64,000 bases of DNA from Dryocosmus kuriphilus (lineage: Eukaryota > Arthropoda > Insecta > Hymenoptera > Cynipidae), in contig CM076196.1 in NCBI GenBank assembly GCA_038277395.1, forward strand, positions 30,769,935-30,833,934, read 5' to 3'. Under the pieces are notes generated by a model. That model had not been told where the DNA came from, ran no database searches, and saw only the letters and a program-made list of their open reading frames with translations. Numbering within the stretch: the stretch's first letter is position 1; the number at the start of each line of letters is the position of its first letter. The translations under genes and the position numbers were made by a program. Shown piece after piece: positions 32,443 through 45,755 of this stretch.

Positions 32443-32444
32443 GG

Positions 32445-32854
32445 TGTAGAGCATGAAGGATCTCACCGGGGATTGGAAAGGATGTGGACGCCAAGAATTG
32501 GGTGAAACACAATGAAACAGGGTGACGTCGAGGCTTTAAACAATATATTTACTTACACGTAGTGATATGCTGGCAGCGTCAATTTGACAAGAATAATGCA
32601 ATGGTTGCTCAAACGTCGTACAAATTACAGGCGAGGAAACGCAGGCTATTGCTAGCGACAATATTAGACCCAGTAAACGGGATGGGATCAGCGACCGGCT
32701 TCAACGCTAACGACAGACAGACCGAGACTACTGTACTCACTGCTCGAGCGACGCGAGCCGCCGCCAGCCACACGCACGGGATCCCTCGTGGATTCCCGGG
32801 CGGGTTCGGCGCAAGGTCCCGTCGCTCGGCCAGCCATGTAACGTTTCTGTTACA
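32445..32854 (-). repeat. 5' LTR, copy 2
   Basis: 410 bp with TG...CA ends, followed by the CTAT duplication and then the resumed SMYD4-A intron. Confidence 0.95.
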
Positions 32855-32893
32855 CTATTCAAGATTTTGTATACTAAAATATATCCTTTTCAG

Positions 32894-33202
32894 TTATTTG
32901 TGTCTTACGATGCGTTCGAGATAATGTTAAGGACAGCTGAAGAGAGAATAAATTATTATCAAAAAACACATTTTTTTACATGCGAATGTGAGTCTTGTAA
33001 AAAAAGTTACACATACAAACTCGAATTGGAAAGGACCCAGATAGCGCAAATATTAAAAAACAAACTAAGGAATAAACCAACAGATAAAGATAATTTGTGG
33101 CAATGCCTGAAGTTTGTGCTTAAATGTCACAAAGGTCCATGTCTGGAAACAAAAATGATTGAATGGATGATCGTGGATGCTTATTTCGGACTAAGTTGCC
33201 AG
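32894..33202 (+). CDS. SMYD4-like gene A, post-SET exon, copy 2
   Basis: Counterpart of 9847-10155: 309 bp, open frame, FFTCECESC zinc motif, same acceptor and GTAAAT donor. See the copy-1 entry for reasoning. Confidence 0.72.
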
Positions 33203-35890
33203 GTAAATTTAAATCTTCCCTATGAAAATTTGTCAAAAGATACGAAAAATCGAGACTAATCCAGTTTTAAATATTAAATTAATTTCAGGATTTCTTCAAC
33301 TCCTAAAAATAAATCGGCTTCGGTGTATTGTAATAAAAAAGCTTCGTTACATCTTCAGATAATTTTAATTTCACAATGTATATTAATAATATAAAACTGC
33401 AATTCTATATCGTAAGTACGCCCACTTTTAAGGATGATTTTGTGTAACTGATTTGATGTATTGCTATAAAAATAAGACAACAAATATGAATGAAAATAAT
33501 TATAAACTGTTGAAATTTTTGTAGACCCGATCGGACTTATAAATAAATATAAATATGCACTTTCAAGGCATATTAGACATCCAGCTCGAAAAATAGAATT
33601 CATTAAACAATTTTAAGAATATCATATATATTTCTAAAGGGAAAGGACCAAAAACTTTTTCAGTAGTAGTGAGTCTAAACAAAATTGTACTGACAATCTA
33701 GTTGAGCATAAAATTAGTCTACTTAAACTCACCTGAAACAAAAAGAATGTCCATACTTATTTCGAGTTTTAGCAATAATTTAAAAGAGCGTATATTTGTA
33801 AAAAAACTAGCGAGCACATTGAAAGAGAAATAAACTTGATAAAATAACAAAAACTTCCATTAAAATTAAAAAATTTTAATTAATAAAAAAGGAGGAAAAT
33901 ATACAACTGACAGAAGAAAGAAAACACCAGAAGAAATATGCTTAAAATTTTCCACCGATTTGCAAAAGGACAATTGAGAATTGACAAATGATTTCTTATT
34001 AAAAGATACAATTGGAATGTTGCCAAAAATAGGTAAAAAATTTATTTGTACATTTGTCGATCGTTTTCCTTATGATAGGTAAATTTTCTTATCTTTAATC
34101 TAATTAATTTTCTTTCATATACTTCGAAAAAAAGTGTCAATGGAATCCTAAAAAAATCCCGCCAAAGCACCAGATATAACACAAGTCAGTATTAAAGTAC
34201 CAACTTTTCTTAAAAATATTTTCGAGTCCAAAGAGGATTTTTTATTTACAAACGTCGGATTGAAGAGTATCATTTTGTATTCAGATCGGGCATATTTTTC
34301 CGAAGTTTAATTTTTTATTTCATACTAGAAGTAATATCAGAATTTGTTATTTTATATTTTCCTAAAAACCATTAATTTTTTAAATATTTAATTTGTCCCC
34401 TACTTAAAAAGGGGTCCATGAATGCATTTAGATATTTTCATTTCAATTACGTTTTATTGCGCATGCGCGAAAAATAATTAACCTTTGTGTCAAGTTTCGA
34501 TCCTTCATATTTATATAGCAATATGCTGTTGAAAATTTCAATAGGAAACTTTCACTTTGAAAGTTTCAAAACACGACATTTTTGATCCAATGAAGTTTTC
34601 GTGAAATTTTTAGAAATTCAATGTTTACAGTAAAATTGGTACTTTAAGGCAAGGGCAGTTAAAAAATAATAACATAAGGAACATATCTTTTTAAAAATCT
34701 ACAGAAAATGTTTAAATTGAATTAGTGTGTACTGATAAAAATTTCAAATTTGGCGTTAATTTCAGGTTATGTTGACAAATGCTACAATGCTACAGTTCCT
34801 AAAATATCATAAGTTTCGTTTCACTAACTTTGAAACTTTTCATTGAAACTTTCGGTTGAAAGTTTAAAAAAGTATAAATTTTTGAAACGACACACTGCTA
34901 CCTTCATACGGTAGAATTATAGTCATGGCTCATTGACATTGTCAGGAAGCCAAAACCAAAAGAAGACGTATATGGTAGAATCGGTAGAATCCCACTAAAA
35001 AATATTAACTAATACGATTTTAGAAATACTTTGTGAAGTATTTGTAGAACAATAGTTGTATAAAATAAATGCCTGACGCTGATACGCTGAAGAGTGGAAT
35101 TCGTTGCTGCCGTTGAATGGTTGAAACCGTAATCGAAGAACAAATAAGGTTTCGAAATTAAAACACAATTTTCGAACTGGTCACTTCATTTGTATATTCA
35201 ATTTCACATTATAATAAAGTTACAAATCTTTAATTGTTTTGCTCTATATAGACTTAATCCCTTACGCACTTTATACAACTAAATAATTATTTTAACGATT
35301 TGCTGTAATAAAATTAATTATATAATTTATAAAATCAGCAAGAACCGAACGCGATGACGCTACGCGTTTAACAATTTAAACTTTCATTTTACTGATTTGA
35401 TCAAATCATATAGTCTCAAAATAATTAAGTTCAATTTATCAATTCAACTGTCGCAGGTTTAAAGTAATTATAGCTGTTCGGAGATACAAAGTCTGCCGTT
35501 TTTCTGCTGTGCGCGCTCTTTTATAAAATACATTTTGGGCGGAGTAATTCCCCTACTCTAGGCCCCCAGCCTATCAAATTGCTGACCTCTTAACGTTTTA
35601 TGTCCATTTCATCAATTAGAAAATAGGTCATATAGTTCCACCTACTAAAATTAAGACGCAAAATGAGTCATTCGATGATGACATATATAAACAGTAATAA
35701 TCCAAAGTCCTTACTTATTGCGTTTTACATTCATTTCATTGCTTTTTGATTCAAATTTTCTTATCTTTGTTGCAATAACATTTATATAACTATATTCTGC
35801 TTTGGTAATATTACGTTAAATTGCAAACTTATTTGAATTCTCCCGCTAAATCCGCCATCTTTGGTCATGTGCGATAGAATTTTAGTTCCC
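33203..35890. other. AT-rich noncoding DNA, copy 2
   Basis: Counterpart of 10156-12840; nothing coding recognised. One difference near 33513 exchanges A-run and T-run lengths (AAATTTTT versus AAAAATTT in copy 1), typical of homopolymer miscalling. Confidence 0.6.
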
Positions 35891-35961
35891 AAATTTTGCA
35901 CTCCATCACAAAGGGAACAGCCTGGCGCCATCTGGTTCATGAAAATGGCAATGAGGCTGGA

Positions 35962-36027
35962 CCACTGATCTCTGTTATTATAGATGTTATATATATGCTA
36001 TTACATGTGTATAACAGAGATCAGTGG
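35962..36027. mobile_element. 66-bp hairpin mini-element, copy 2
   Basis: Identical to 12913-12978, flanked by GCTGGA on both sides. Confidence 0.65.
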
Positions 36028-36846
36028 GCTGGAGACCCAAAGTTCGGCGCAGATGTTGCCACTCCTTTTGGCGCTGCAAGATGCATGCTTTTTATCATTT
36101 TCTATTATTCATGGCGACCAGCTATTTGCTGAAATTTAAGGAATGCGCTACAGAGCTTATTTTTCTACGCATGCGTCAACTTTGTCCAATCCTTATCTAC
36201 ATGAATAATACAAAATTATAAAAAACGTGTGCTTTGTGGCCCCAAAAGAAGTGGAGACATATGCGCCGCACTTTGAGTGTCCAGCCTCATTGCTGATGCA
36301 TCAATCCCTCTTTATTTAGATGTAGATTACGCGTGATTTTTAAAAAATAAATTGCTATTAAAAATAGGAATGTCAGTATGGGAAAATGAGTGTCCCTATA
36401 ATTAAATTCATAAAGTCAATGTTTGGAAAAAATTTGTTGGTCGTAGTTTATCGAAAGATATTATCGATATTAGCTATTATACAAATTACTGTTTTAATAA
36501 GTAGGTAAGCAATGACATAGTCGGTTACTTACAATCTATGTATAATTGGAAACTTGGAAATTCGCGAGTTGAAAGACATTTTTAGGTTAGAATTCTTAGT
36601 TTATTGAATCTTGAAAGTTAAAAATCTTAAGAATTTCTGCAGTCTATAATTTGTTTAAATATGTAACGTATATCATTCTCGAACTATTATTTCACATAGA
36701 TTAAAAATGACATTCGCCATTTTTACGTGAATATCAAGAATATGGAACACATGAGTGGGTAATGCTGACATCATGGACTAATAATAGTAGGGAGACCAAA
36801 CGCCAATGCGCGCGCGAATAGAAAGTCATGGTTCCAAGTTTTTTGG

Positions 36847-37220
36847 CGTAGGTATTCACTTGTCCGAAATTTCATTTTCCCTAAAACTCATTTTGCCGAA
36901 AAAATCACTAGATTTACGGGCGATGTAGAATTAAATGATAGAGGGGATTCCGCTTGTGAATTCATGGCATATTGCCATGATCACTCTAAATGGAAAATTA
37001 CATTTAAAAAATTCGAGTTTTATAAAGAAAAAAAAGAATAAAGAATTTTCACGAAACGCCACCTAAAGTCAATTTGAGTTACAGATCTATCCAAAATTGG
37101 CCTTCCAAACAATTAATAGATGCATCTATTAATTGTTTGGAAGGCGTCTAGTAATCTAGTGATTTTTTCGGCAAAATGAGTTTTAGGACAAATGAAATTT
37201 CGGACAAGTGAATACCTACC
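36847..37220. mobile_element. Nested long-TIR MITE, copy 2
   Basis: Counterpart of 13798-14172; about 67-bp inverted ends, flanked by GTTTTTTGG / GTTTTTTTGG. Confidence 0.65.
37100..37145. repeat. 46-bp perfect palindrome, copy 2
   Basis: Identical to 14052-14097, including zero spacer between the 23-bp arms. Confidence 0.85.
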
Positions 37221-37504
37221 GTTTTTTTGGACATAGTAGAGGGGCAGGACGTACGCTGAATGCTATTGGTGGTCGCCTCGTCTTGAGTGGAATATCTGCG
37301 AAAGTTTTTGATTGGTTGGCTATTCATGAATCAAATTTAGCGCGAAAGTCCACCAGTAGAGAGTCTTAAGCAGCTCACGCAGTTATTCCACTCAAAACGA
37401 GGCCACCACCTTTAACATTTAGCGTACATTCTCCCCCCTTACTATGCCCGGAAAATTTGGAACCAATCGTGTGATACACAGTTTGGTCTCCTTACTATTA
37501 TCTA

Positions 37505-38440
37505 CTTCATGGTTGGCATCTAGCCAATTTAAATTTGAAGTTCACATAAACAAACAACTTGTATTTTTCGAAAGATATTTTTGAAATAAATATTCAAGAT
37601 AACTAATGAAAGACCAATGTAATTTTAATTCAAGCGAAATATACTTCACAAGATTTGCATATAAAATAATAATGATAATAAGCATTCTAACCTCCAAATC
37701 TGACGGCTCGCCATATTTGCAATTATAAATTGTAAATAATCGAATGCAGTATTATTTACCAACTTAAAATGACCATTTGTCGAAATTCCTCTAGCACTAC
37801 CTCTTCCTGATAAAAATTACGGAAAGGAAATGCATGCGTCTGTGTAATCTTCTTTCAGATTCTTTCCGAAATCTGCATCCGAAGTTTTCCACCTCAATCA
37901 GTAATTTTAGCAGATTTTTTAACAAAAAATTTTACTTGGGTCTTAAACTTTCAAAACATCTACTTATAATGAAATTATTCCCCGCACCAAATTTAAAGTA
38001 AATGGCCTTATGGCAAAAATTCTAAATATAATTTTTTTTGTATTTTTGAACCTGCAATCTAAAAATTCTAAAGAAAAAAATCAGAAAAATGGACAGCTTT
38101 TAGACAAACATGCTCCCTAATTAAAATCACTAAGAGCTTTTTATTCAACTGAATACATTCACATCACACTCGCGCTTCGCGCTCGACAATTAATTGTTTT
38201 TTTAAATCCACTGTCGATTAGTGAAGTTTTTTTGTGACTTTCTACATTTTTCTAAATTTCCACAATGCAGGTTTTCGATTCTTAAAAGTAAAACGATGAG
38301 TCTTATAAAAAAAATGGGTCAAAAGCAAAAGTGCATATCTTCTTCAGGTAAATAATTGTACTTTTTAATATGTTTTGTGTGTTGCATATTTTGACCAGAA
38401 AATAGATTTAAAATAATATAATTAAAATTTTTTCTTATCT
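37505..38440. other. AT-rich noncoding DNA, copy 2
   Basis: Counterpart of 14454-15400; no gene or element ends recognised. Confidence 0.5.
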
Positions 38441-39830
38441 AGCATAGTTTATCCGGCAAATGGACTTTTTGATTTTGTGAAAACCGTTCTTAATAGATAA
38501 AATCATAGACGCTAGTTGAAATTAATATTTAAATATATAAACTATATTATCCTTTAAAGGCAACCTTCAATAAGTTCTCAAAAAATTTTTAAGTAAAAGT
38601 ATTCAATACTTTCTATTTTATAACAAATTTTCTCGACAGGGTGTCGACCAACCCAGTCTGGCAAGTATGTAATTCTACAGTAGCGCGTCAAACAAGGGTT
38701 AAGTGTGGATGGTTAACGAACTCGTCTTTTATTTTTGGACCGTGAAGAAGTGTGCCAAAGCGCAATCCAATCTGATGATTTTTTCAAAAGTTACCGCGTT
38801 AACAGACAACACGACGACGACAACGACGACGACAACAGACAGACAGATACCGTCGTAAAAACCGTTTTTTCTCATTCAGGGGCTTTCAAAACGTGGAGAT
38901 TTGATGAAGACTGGAAGGCTCAAATTTTACAGACATCTAATACCTTCTCTGATGCGAATGTAGAAATTGCATTTTTCATCCAAACTATGTAAAAAATTGA
39001 GAAATCCACGTTTTTGATATAACTTAATCGACTGGTAAGCGTGAGAAACTTTTAATAACTTTTTATTAACTTTATGATAATGTATTTTTTTATTAAAACA
39101 ACTATTATACGTTTCATGAATAAAGCATGCGTTGGATCAAAAAATAGCTTTAAGCAAATTTGTAGATCTTTTTGAGATGAACAATTTTGCTTTTAATATT
39201 TTCTCGTATCTCACATAGTTTTGCTGAAAAGTGGATTTGTTTGTATTTAATAACATATTTCGCGAGTAACTCAAAAATATGCGTTTTTTACGAAAAAATG
39301 AAAGAGAGAAAATTTATAGATCCTTTTGTGGCGAAAAACTTTGTTTATTATCATTTTGTTCTTATCTTGCATAGTTTGCTTATTATCATTTTTTCGTATC
39401 TTCAATATTTTGGCAAGAAACCACAGTTCTTTATTTTTAATAACGTTTTCTCGATTAAAATAAAAACCATGCATTTTATCAAAAAAATAGTTGTAGATTT
39501 TTTTGAGGTGAGCAATTTTATTCTCTACCGTTTTTTTTTTGTATCTCGCATAATTTAGCAGGAAAATTGATTTTTGGTTTTGTGAAAACCGTTTTTCATG
39601 GAAAAATCCATAACCACTGGTCAAAAACCGCTGGTTAACGAACTCGTCCTTACATTTTACGCCTTAAAGAAGTGTGGCAAAGCGCAATCCAATCCGATTA
39701 GTCCTTCGAAAGTTATTGTGGGAACAGACGACGACGACAACGAGAATGACAACAGACAGACACCGTCGTAAAACATGGTTTTTTTTTTTTTTTTCGGATT
39801 CAGGAGGTCACGAAACGTCGAGATTTCATT
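38440..39830. repeat. Composite repeat with (CGA/CAA) tracts, copy 2
   Basis: Counterpart of 15400-16780. A poly-T run near 39779-39794 is expanded relative to copy 1. Confidence 0.6.
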
Positions 39831-39839
39831 AAATCCGCG

Positions 39840-40419
39840 AAAGTCATTTTTCACATAAAACTAATACCTTCTCATTGAGATGAGAATATAATAAACAGCA
39901 TTTTTTCTTCAAATATGATATTGATCTTCTGTCCGAAATTGTCTGAAAGAATCGGACTCGGAAAGATGAACGTATAAATCATATGTGTTGATTTTCTAAA
40001 TTTGCCTGTAGCCACTATCGTTTTGGCGTAATTATATATTTATTTTCCATAAAAATCAATTTCTGTAAAATACGTCTGAATAAGACAAATTCGTCCATAA
40101 GCGATTTAAGATTTGCGCCGCTGCCTGTTATATCCGGAAAAAGCAAGATCATATTCGTATCCATAACTGCCGCATAGGAGTCGCGCATAAACTACGTTGA
40201 CACTTTTAGGGGGGGGGGGGGGGGGGGGGGGCATATACGAAGTAAGGTGGAAAATTAATTTTTTTAAATAAATTTTATTTAATATTTACAATAATTTACA
40301 TAAATGTTACCAGCCGAAACATCTAAAAATTCCAAGTGAGTATACACGACAATATCTAGTAGACATTTTCGTCTTCGTCTTTTTATTGGCCCTGTTCTGT
40401 CAATTCTGCAGACCGTTGC
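39840..40419. other. Noncoding stretch with poly-G tract, copy 2
   Basis: Counterpart of 16781-17359; the G run (about 40210-40231) is several bases longer than in copy 1. Confidence 0.6.
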
Positions 40420-40427
40420 GCCTATAA

Positions 40428-43400
40428 TAGAGATGTGCCGTGATAAATTACCATGTCAGGTAACGGGTAATTTACGGTTATTTACCATCAGCGACCCAAC
40501 AATTTGTTACCGTAATTTACCCAGTAACTTACCTTGGCAAGCCTGTTTAATAAATTAAGCTCGTCTTATTGAGAAATTTAGGAATAAACTATTTTTGTGC
40601 ACAGAAACAGAACGCCATGATCATGTTTTACGTTTATATTTCGCGCGCGCGAAATTGGTGACCATGTGACCAGTGGTCGACTTCACACTCACACTGCTTT
40701 ACACAAACACATGCATGCATAAAAATAACCCAATTTCATTCGTAAACAAACATGACGCTGCTGAAATCTGAAATGTTTTCAATATTTTCGTGATATCTAG
40801 AAAGGGCTGCGGATTAATTGAAGTTTTGTTTACTGTTCGATGGGCTGTGTTTGTGCCATTCAACAAGTCCAGGTAAGAATCGTGTTACAAATTGTCATGA
40901 ATATTGAAAATTTCGTTCGATCTCAATCAAAGTAGAGTGGCTCATTTTCACCCTTACATTTTAAAGCTCATAAAACTGTGCAATGAAACCAAAAAGTGGA
41001 ATTTATAAGTATTTCACCCTCCTACCATCATTTGGTAATGCGGCATTACCTAAATACGTATGTAAATATTGCGAAACGCAATATGCTCACAATATCACAA
41101 GAATGATGAAGCACTTAGCAAATCAGTGCAAAAAGTGCCTCCCCGATTTGCGAATTACTTTGCAAACAAAATTATTGACCGACAAACATCCCAAACAAAG
41201 CACTTCTCGAACAAACGCATCTCTTTTCGACGACGAGAAGATGATGAATCCGCTGCGAGCAGTGAAAAAGGTAAACAATTGAAAATTTGCAAGATTGAGC
41301 GTTTTATTGAAAAATTATTTTTGAATAGGAGATGTCGATCAGGGTAAGGAGAACATCGACAGGAACTCAGTTGCAAGCTCAAGCAAGTCAATACTCAAGA
41401 AAAACTCAGGAATCGAGGCATTTTTTGACAAAATGTCAATCAACGACCAGAAGAAACTTCAAAAATCAATGGCAAAGGCAATTTATGCGTCAGAGACTCC
41501 ACTCATGTTCAGCGAAAGTGAAGAATGTCAAGACTTCTTCACACAACTACGACCATGTTTTACTTTGCCATCCAGGAAGCAACTATCGACAACTTTACTC
41601 GACGAAATTTACTCAGACGTTGAAAAGTATGCTACAACGAGGTTGAACAGAGTAAGAACGGTCGGACTACAAACTGATGGATGGTCCAACGTCAGATTGG
41701 AAGGTATCATGAACTTTGCTCTGACAACACCTGAACCGATTTTCTTTAAATCGCTGGCAACTGGAGCCCACAAACAAACTGCAGCGTTTGTCGCCGAGAA
41801 AATTTCTGAGGTCATTGACACGGTCGGGAAGGAAAAAGTACTGGGAATTGTCACAGATAATGAGACAAAAATGCAATGTTCCTGGCAAATTTTGCAACAA
41901 AAGTACGAAGGAGATGGTATTTTCTTCTATGGATGTTTGGCTCACGTCTTGAATTTGTTTGTGTCTGACGTCATTAACCAAAACAACGCTGATGTGATTT
42001 TGAGAGCAGCAACGTCCATCGCAAAGAAAATCAAACGTTTTCATGTTGTAGTTGGAGTCTTCGCCGAGATTCAAAAGAGTAACTATCAATCAGGAGATAA
42101 GCCTCATAAGCCAGCTGTCACGTTGAAACTTCCAGTGAAAACTCGTTGGGGATCCTCTTACGAATGCCTGCAAAGTATTCTCGTCAATCAGCAAAATTTG
42201 AAAAAATTGGCAATCTCCGAGAAAGCTCCATTGAATGTATTGACGAAAAAAATGTTGCTCGATGATGAGGACTAAATAAAAATCAAGAAATTGGCAACTT
42301 TGATCAAACCAATTTGCAAATGGATTACACGAGTTGAAAGTGACAATTCTACACTGAGCCAGGTACCAGAGATTTTCAAAGAATTGGAAAACCACTTCAT
42401 CGAACAACTAAATACATCTCTGTCACTACTTCCACCGCCTGAGGCCAAAAAAGTACATAAGAGTCTCAAGGATCGTGCTGTTATGATCATGAAGCCGATA
42501 CACTGTGCTGCGAACATCCTTGATCTCAAATACAAAGGAGCAAACTTGAGCCCGGACCATTATGTCGACGAATATGCAGTCATCAAAGAAGTGGCGAAAA
42601 AACTCGACCTTGACGCTGAAAAAGTTTCCATTGAACTGGCCCAATTCGTCTCTGATGAAGGTTTTTGGAGCAAACAAGTTGTCAAGGATGCTTTGTCTGC
42701 TGTTCCTGCCAGGCTCTGGTGGAGTGGAGTTTGCAAACCTACTATGTTAGGTAAAATTGCTCACAAGATTTTGAGTTTGCCATGTACTTTAGCTGCGACA
42801 GAGAGAATCTTTTCAACACATGGCTGGATTCACAACACAAGACGAAACCGACTTTTGACCGGAAGCGCTGCCAAAATTGTGTACATTGCTCACAATTTAA
42901 GAACTTTGAAGGGGGGAAAAAAGAGAAGCAAGACAGAAAACGAAGGTAAAAAGGAGGAATTTAACTGTTTAAAATATTTTTAAAATCATTTTCCTTTTTT
43001 TTGTTTCAGAAATCGAAGATGATTACCAGGATTCAGACGTGCAAGGCGGCATTGTTGAATTGCAATCTCAAGAAGAAGACTTATTTGCTTTTTGCGCCAA
43101 AGATTTCGTCGATCTCGAGCAGGATTCGGACGAATAAATCTAACAGACTGATTAAATATTAGTTATATCGCAAAAGTTCCTACGAGATATAATATACTTT
43201 AAATATATTTCTTAAATATATAAATATATTTAAAAAGTTCCTACAAGATATAATATATTTTAAAAATATTCAAAGTTTTGTAATTATGATATTTGAAGTA
43301 ATAAACAATTACATGCATGTATTTATCTATTCATTATTACCTTTCTCCTTTGTATATATTGTCATTGTTACCTTATATTGTATAGATGCAAGGCTTTTTG

Positions 43401-43660
43401 CTAAAATACAAGCAAACAACCTTTTCTATTTCACGTTTGATTCGATTTTCAGTCATTTTTATAACAAAACTTAAAAATCTTTTAATATTATCAAATTTTG
43501 TTTCGTGACGTGACGGTCAGGTAATTTAAAAATTTTACCGTCATTTACCCAAAGAAGTAGGTAGGGGGTGGGGGAACCTGACCGTAACTTACCGTCAGGT
43601 AACGGTAATTGTAAGGGTAAATTGCGGCAAAAATAAATTACCGTTAAAAGCACATCTCTA
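40428..43660 (+). mobile_element. hAT DNA transposon, full length, copy 2
   Basis: 3,233 bp with the same 11-bp inverted ends and the same GCCTATAA duplication (40420-40427, 43661-43668) as copy 1. Confidence 0.93.
40983..43137 (+). pseudogene. hAT transposase, copy 2 (shared stop plus exon 2 frameshift)
   Basis: Exons 40983-41270, 41329-42945 and 43010-43137. The in-frame TAA near 42275 is shared with copy 1. One A is missing from a poly-A run near 41400, shifting the start of exon 2, whereas the 3' end is in frame here: the last splice joins ...TENE to EIEDDYQ and gives an acidic C-terminus ending DSDE. The exon total is one base short of 678 codons, consistent with a single miscalled A. 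Motifs are those of copy 1: BED finger, DGW, TDNE, CLAHVLNL, ATERIFS. Confidence 0.88.
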
Positions 43661-43668
43661 GCCTATAA

Positions 43669-44153
43669 GGTGCAATATAATATTTTGCTATAGAGATTCC
43701 TGAACAAATCAACGACAGAGGCTTCGATGCCTATTATCAGCGACATAATAGTTCTTGGGTAGCTGAAGGAATTCCATTAATTGAAGATATATATAAAAAA
43801 AATAGTATTATAAACTTTACAGTAATTTAATTTCGTATTTATTAATAATTAATATTAAATGTTTGGGGTTGATGCATCACTAGTTTGGGGTTGTCAACGC
43901 AGGGGATGGGGTAAAAAATCGGAAAATTGTCAACGTATAGTTTAGGCATGACCACATACGCATTTATAAATACAGTGAAATGGCAACACTGCTTCCGCGC
44001 TACCAATATGCTAACCCCATAGCATATTTTCATGCCTTCGCACTCACAGTCGAAATATTAGTACGCACATTTACGCACTACTGCGTATTAAATGTAAGAT
44101 TGATTAGTACAGATTCGTTTTAAACAAGCAGCATTAAAAAATTTGTGGGCAAT
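43669..44153. other. Noncoding DNA and possible promoter region
   Basis: No gene. A TATAAATA at 43965-43972 lies about 185 bp before the ATG of the candidate first exon at 44154. It could be a core promoter, but such strings are common in AT-rich DNA. Confidence 0.3.
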
Positions 44154-44353
44154 ATGGATAACGTAAAAAAAAAATGAACTTCTGGAAGAATTGAAGGTTT
44201 TGGTTACTGAATGTCCTGTTTCCAATGATTTATTATTAGAAACAGCGCTTGAATGTATAATGCAGGACCCGACAGTTCATTCACCATACCCAAATAAATC
44301 CCAAAAAGTGGGCAAAAAATCAGAAAAAATTTCTGTCGTTTGTTGCGTGATGG
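44154..44353 (+). CDS. Candidate first exon, possibly of SMYD4-like gene B
   Basis: ATG at 44154 followed by a ten-A run that throws the frame. Beyond that run a clean reading frame of about 60 codons continues (NELLEELKVLV..., LLLETALECIMQDP...) to a strong donor ATGG|GTAAGT at 44353. With nine A the frame would be open from the ATG. The helical, L/E-rich start followed by a K/S-rich segment resembles the region before the TPR part of SMYD4-type proteins, but I do not recognise it firmly. It ends in phase 1, compatible with the phase of exon 57158. The intervening TPR/MYND exons were not found, so linkage to gene B is conjecture. It could be an unrelated gene's first exon. Confidence 0.35.
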
Positions 44354-45755
44354 GTAAGTTTACAGTTTTCACACAGTTTTTAAAATCAATGCATTCGCAA
44401 AAGACAGACATTAATCTCACTGATTTTTTAAAACTTATACACAACTTTGTTACACTTACAAGAAGAAAAGTGTGTCATATTGAACAAATTTTTTTCGAAG
44501 GCTTATCGCATTCAGAATTTTTTTCGATTTTTAATTTTTATTTTCTGCAAAAAAATGGCATACATATATATAAATATACTGTATCATTTTCATTAAAGTT
44601 TCCATGCTTATTTTTAATATTTTTAAAATTTTATTTTCAATTTCCAGAAACAAATTTCTCGAAAGTGTCCGATTTGATTTTTTTTTGTGTATTTTTTTTA
44701 TAGTCTTTTTAGATTTTTTTTTATAGTCTAAAAAGTCTTCTTTAAAAAAAAATGAAAAACAGTAAAAGTTTGAGTTATTTAAGAAATTAGCTTAAACATT
44801 TTTTATTTTTCAGGAAAATTATTACTTTTTTTAAAATAAAGATTAATATTTAGTTTAACGTAAAAAACAGTTTTCCACATTAAATGTTAAAAAGAAGTAG
44901 AAAAATATAAAAAGTTACAAAATTCGACCGAATTGCCCGGGAAACCCGAGCAAAACAGGATTTTCTTCTAAATTATTAGTTTCATTGAAAAAGTGTTTAA
45001 ATAAAAGTTGTAGATCTGTATGAAATACATCCTTTTTATTGTATTATTGAATCAACCCTTTTCGAGAAAAATCCAAAAAATACTTTCTGTTACGTTCCGT
45101 TTAACGCAAAAACGTGACTTTTTGTTACAGATAGTACGATTAAAATAATTTTGAAGTTGAACCATGGTACTGTCTACAAAACTGAGAGGGGGGGGGGGGA
45201 TATTTATTATTAAATTTAAAAAATATGTGCCACAAAAATTGTACTGAACAATTATAATACATATACATGTCTTTCATTAGGCCTGATTTTTTATGTATTT
45301 AAAATCCTTAAAATCCCTAATTAGGTAGTTTTTGTTTGTAGCGAAAAATTTTACATTTTTTAAAAATCAACATCTTTTTTTTTTAATAATCGGTAGGGGG
45401 TTGTATTGAACCTCGAGAATAAAATTGTGAGATGTTGATGAACCTGGTATTGGCTTTAGGGCCCAAAGAATTGAAATCAATTAATTATTAATTGAAACCA
45501 AACGTTTCAATGGTGGCCCTTGTCAGGGGATTTATTATTATGTAACATAATTACACAGATTCCTTATAAAAGTGTAAGATATACAAATTTGAATGATTCT
45601 GATTAATGAGAAATTGAAAATATAAAATTTTAAAAATATTATATAATTATATTTTTTTTAATATTATAATTATATAAGAAAAAATTGTTATATTTATTGT
45701 TACTTTTTTTCTTCGTACTAAACTTCGAATAATAAATTCTAAGCATGATGGAAAG
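44354..45755. other. AT-rich noncoding DNA (probable intron)
   Basis: Nothing recognised beyond homopolymer runs (poly-G near 45190) and a short inverted motif around 45480-45520. Confidence 0.5.

Larger units (their letters stand above)
23871..32854 (-). mobile_element. Ty3/gypsy LTR retrotransposon, copy 2
   Basis: 8,984 bp, at the same intronic site as copy 1 and with the same CTAT duplication (23867-23870, 32855-32858). Insertion therefore preceded the duplication, if that is real. Gag and pol are both open in this copy. The 3' ORF is frameshifted. The LTRs are 411 and 410 bp, differing by one G in a G run. Confidence 0.95.
36781..37501. mobile_element. Foldback element with CTA duplication, copy 2
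   Basis: Counterpart of 13732-14453, with the nested MITE at 36847-37220 and the palindrome at 37100-37145. Confidence 0.6.
23048..44013. repeat. Duplicated ~21 kb segment, copy 2
   Basis: Counterpart of 1-20979. It continues without interruption into unique sequence at 44014, whereas copy 1 ends in the gap. Homology probably extends further left, because window position 1 already lies inside the repeat and bases before it are not visible. Copy 2 keeps pol open in one frame but has frameshifts in the retrotransposon 3' ORF and in hAT exon 2. Confidence 0.95.

Noticed and set aside
44191..44703. 170-aa ORF read straight through
   Set aside because: Only the first ~55 codons look coding; beyond the GTAAGT donor at 44354 the sequence is AT-rich intron with phenylalanine/lysine bias.
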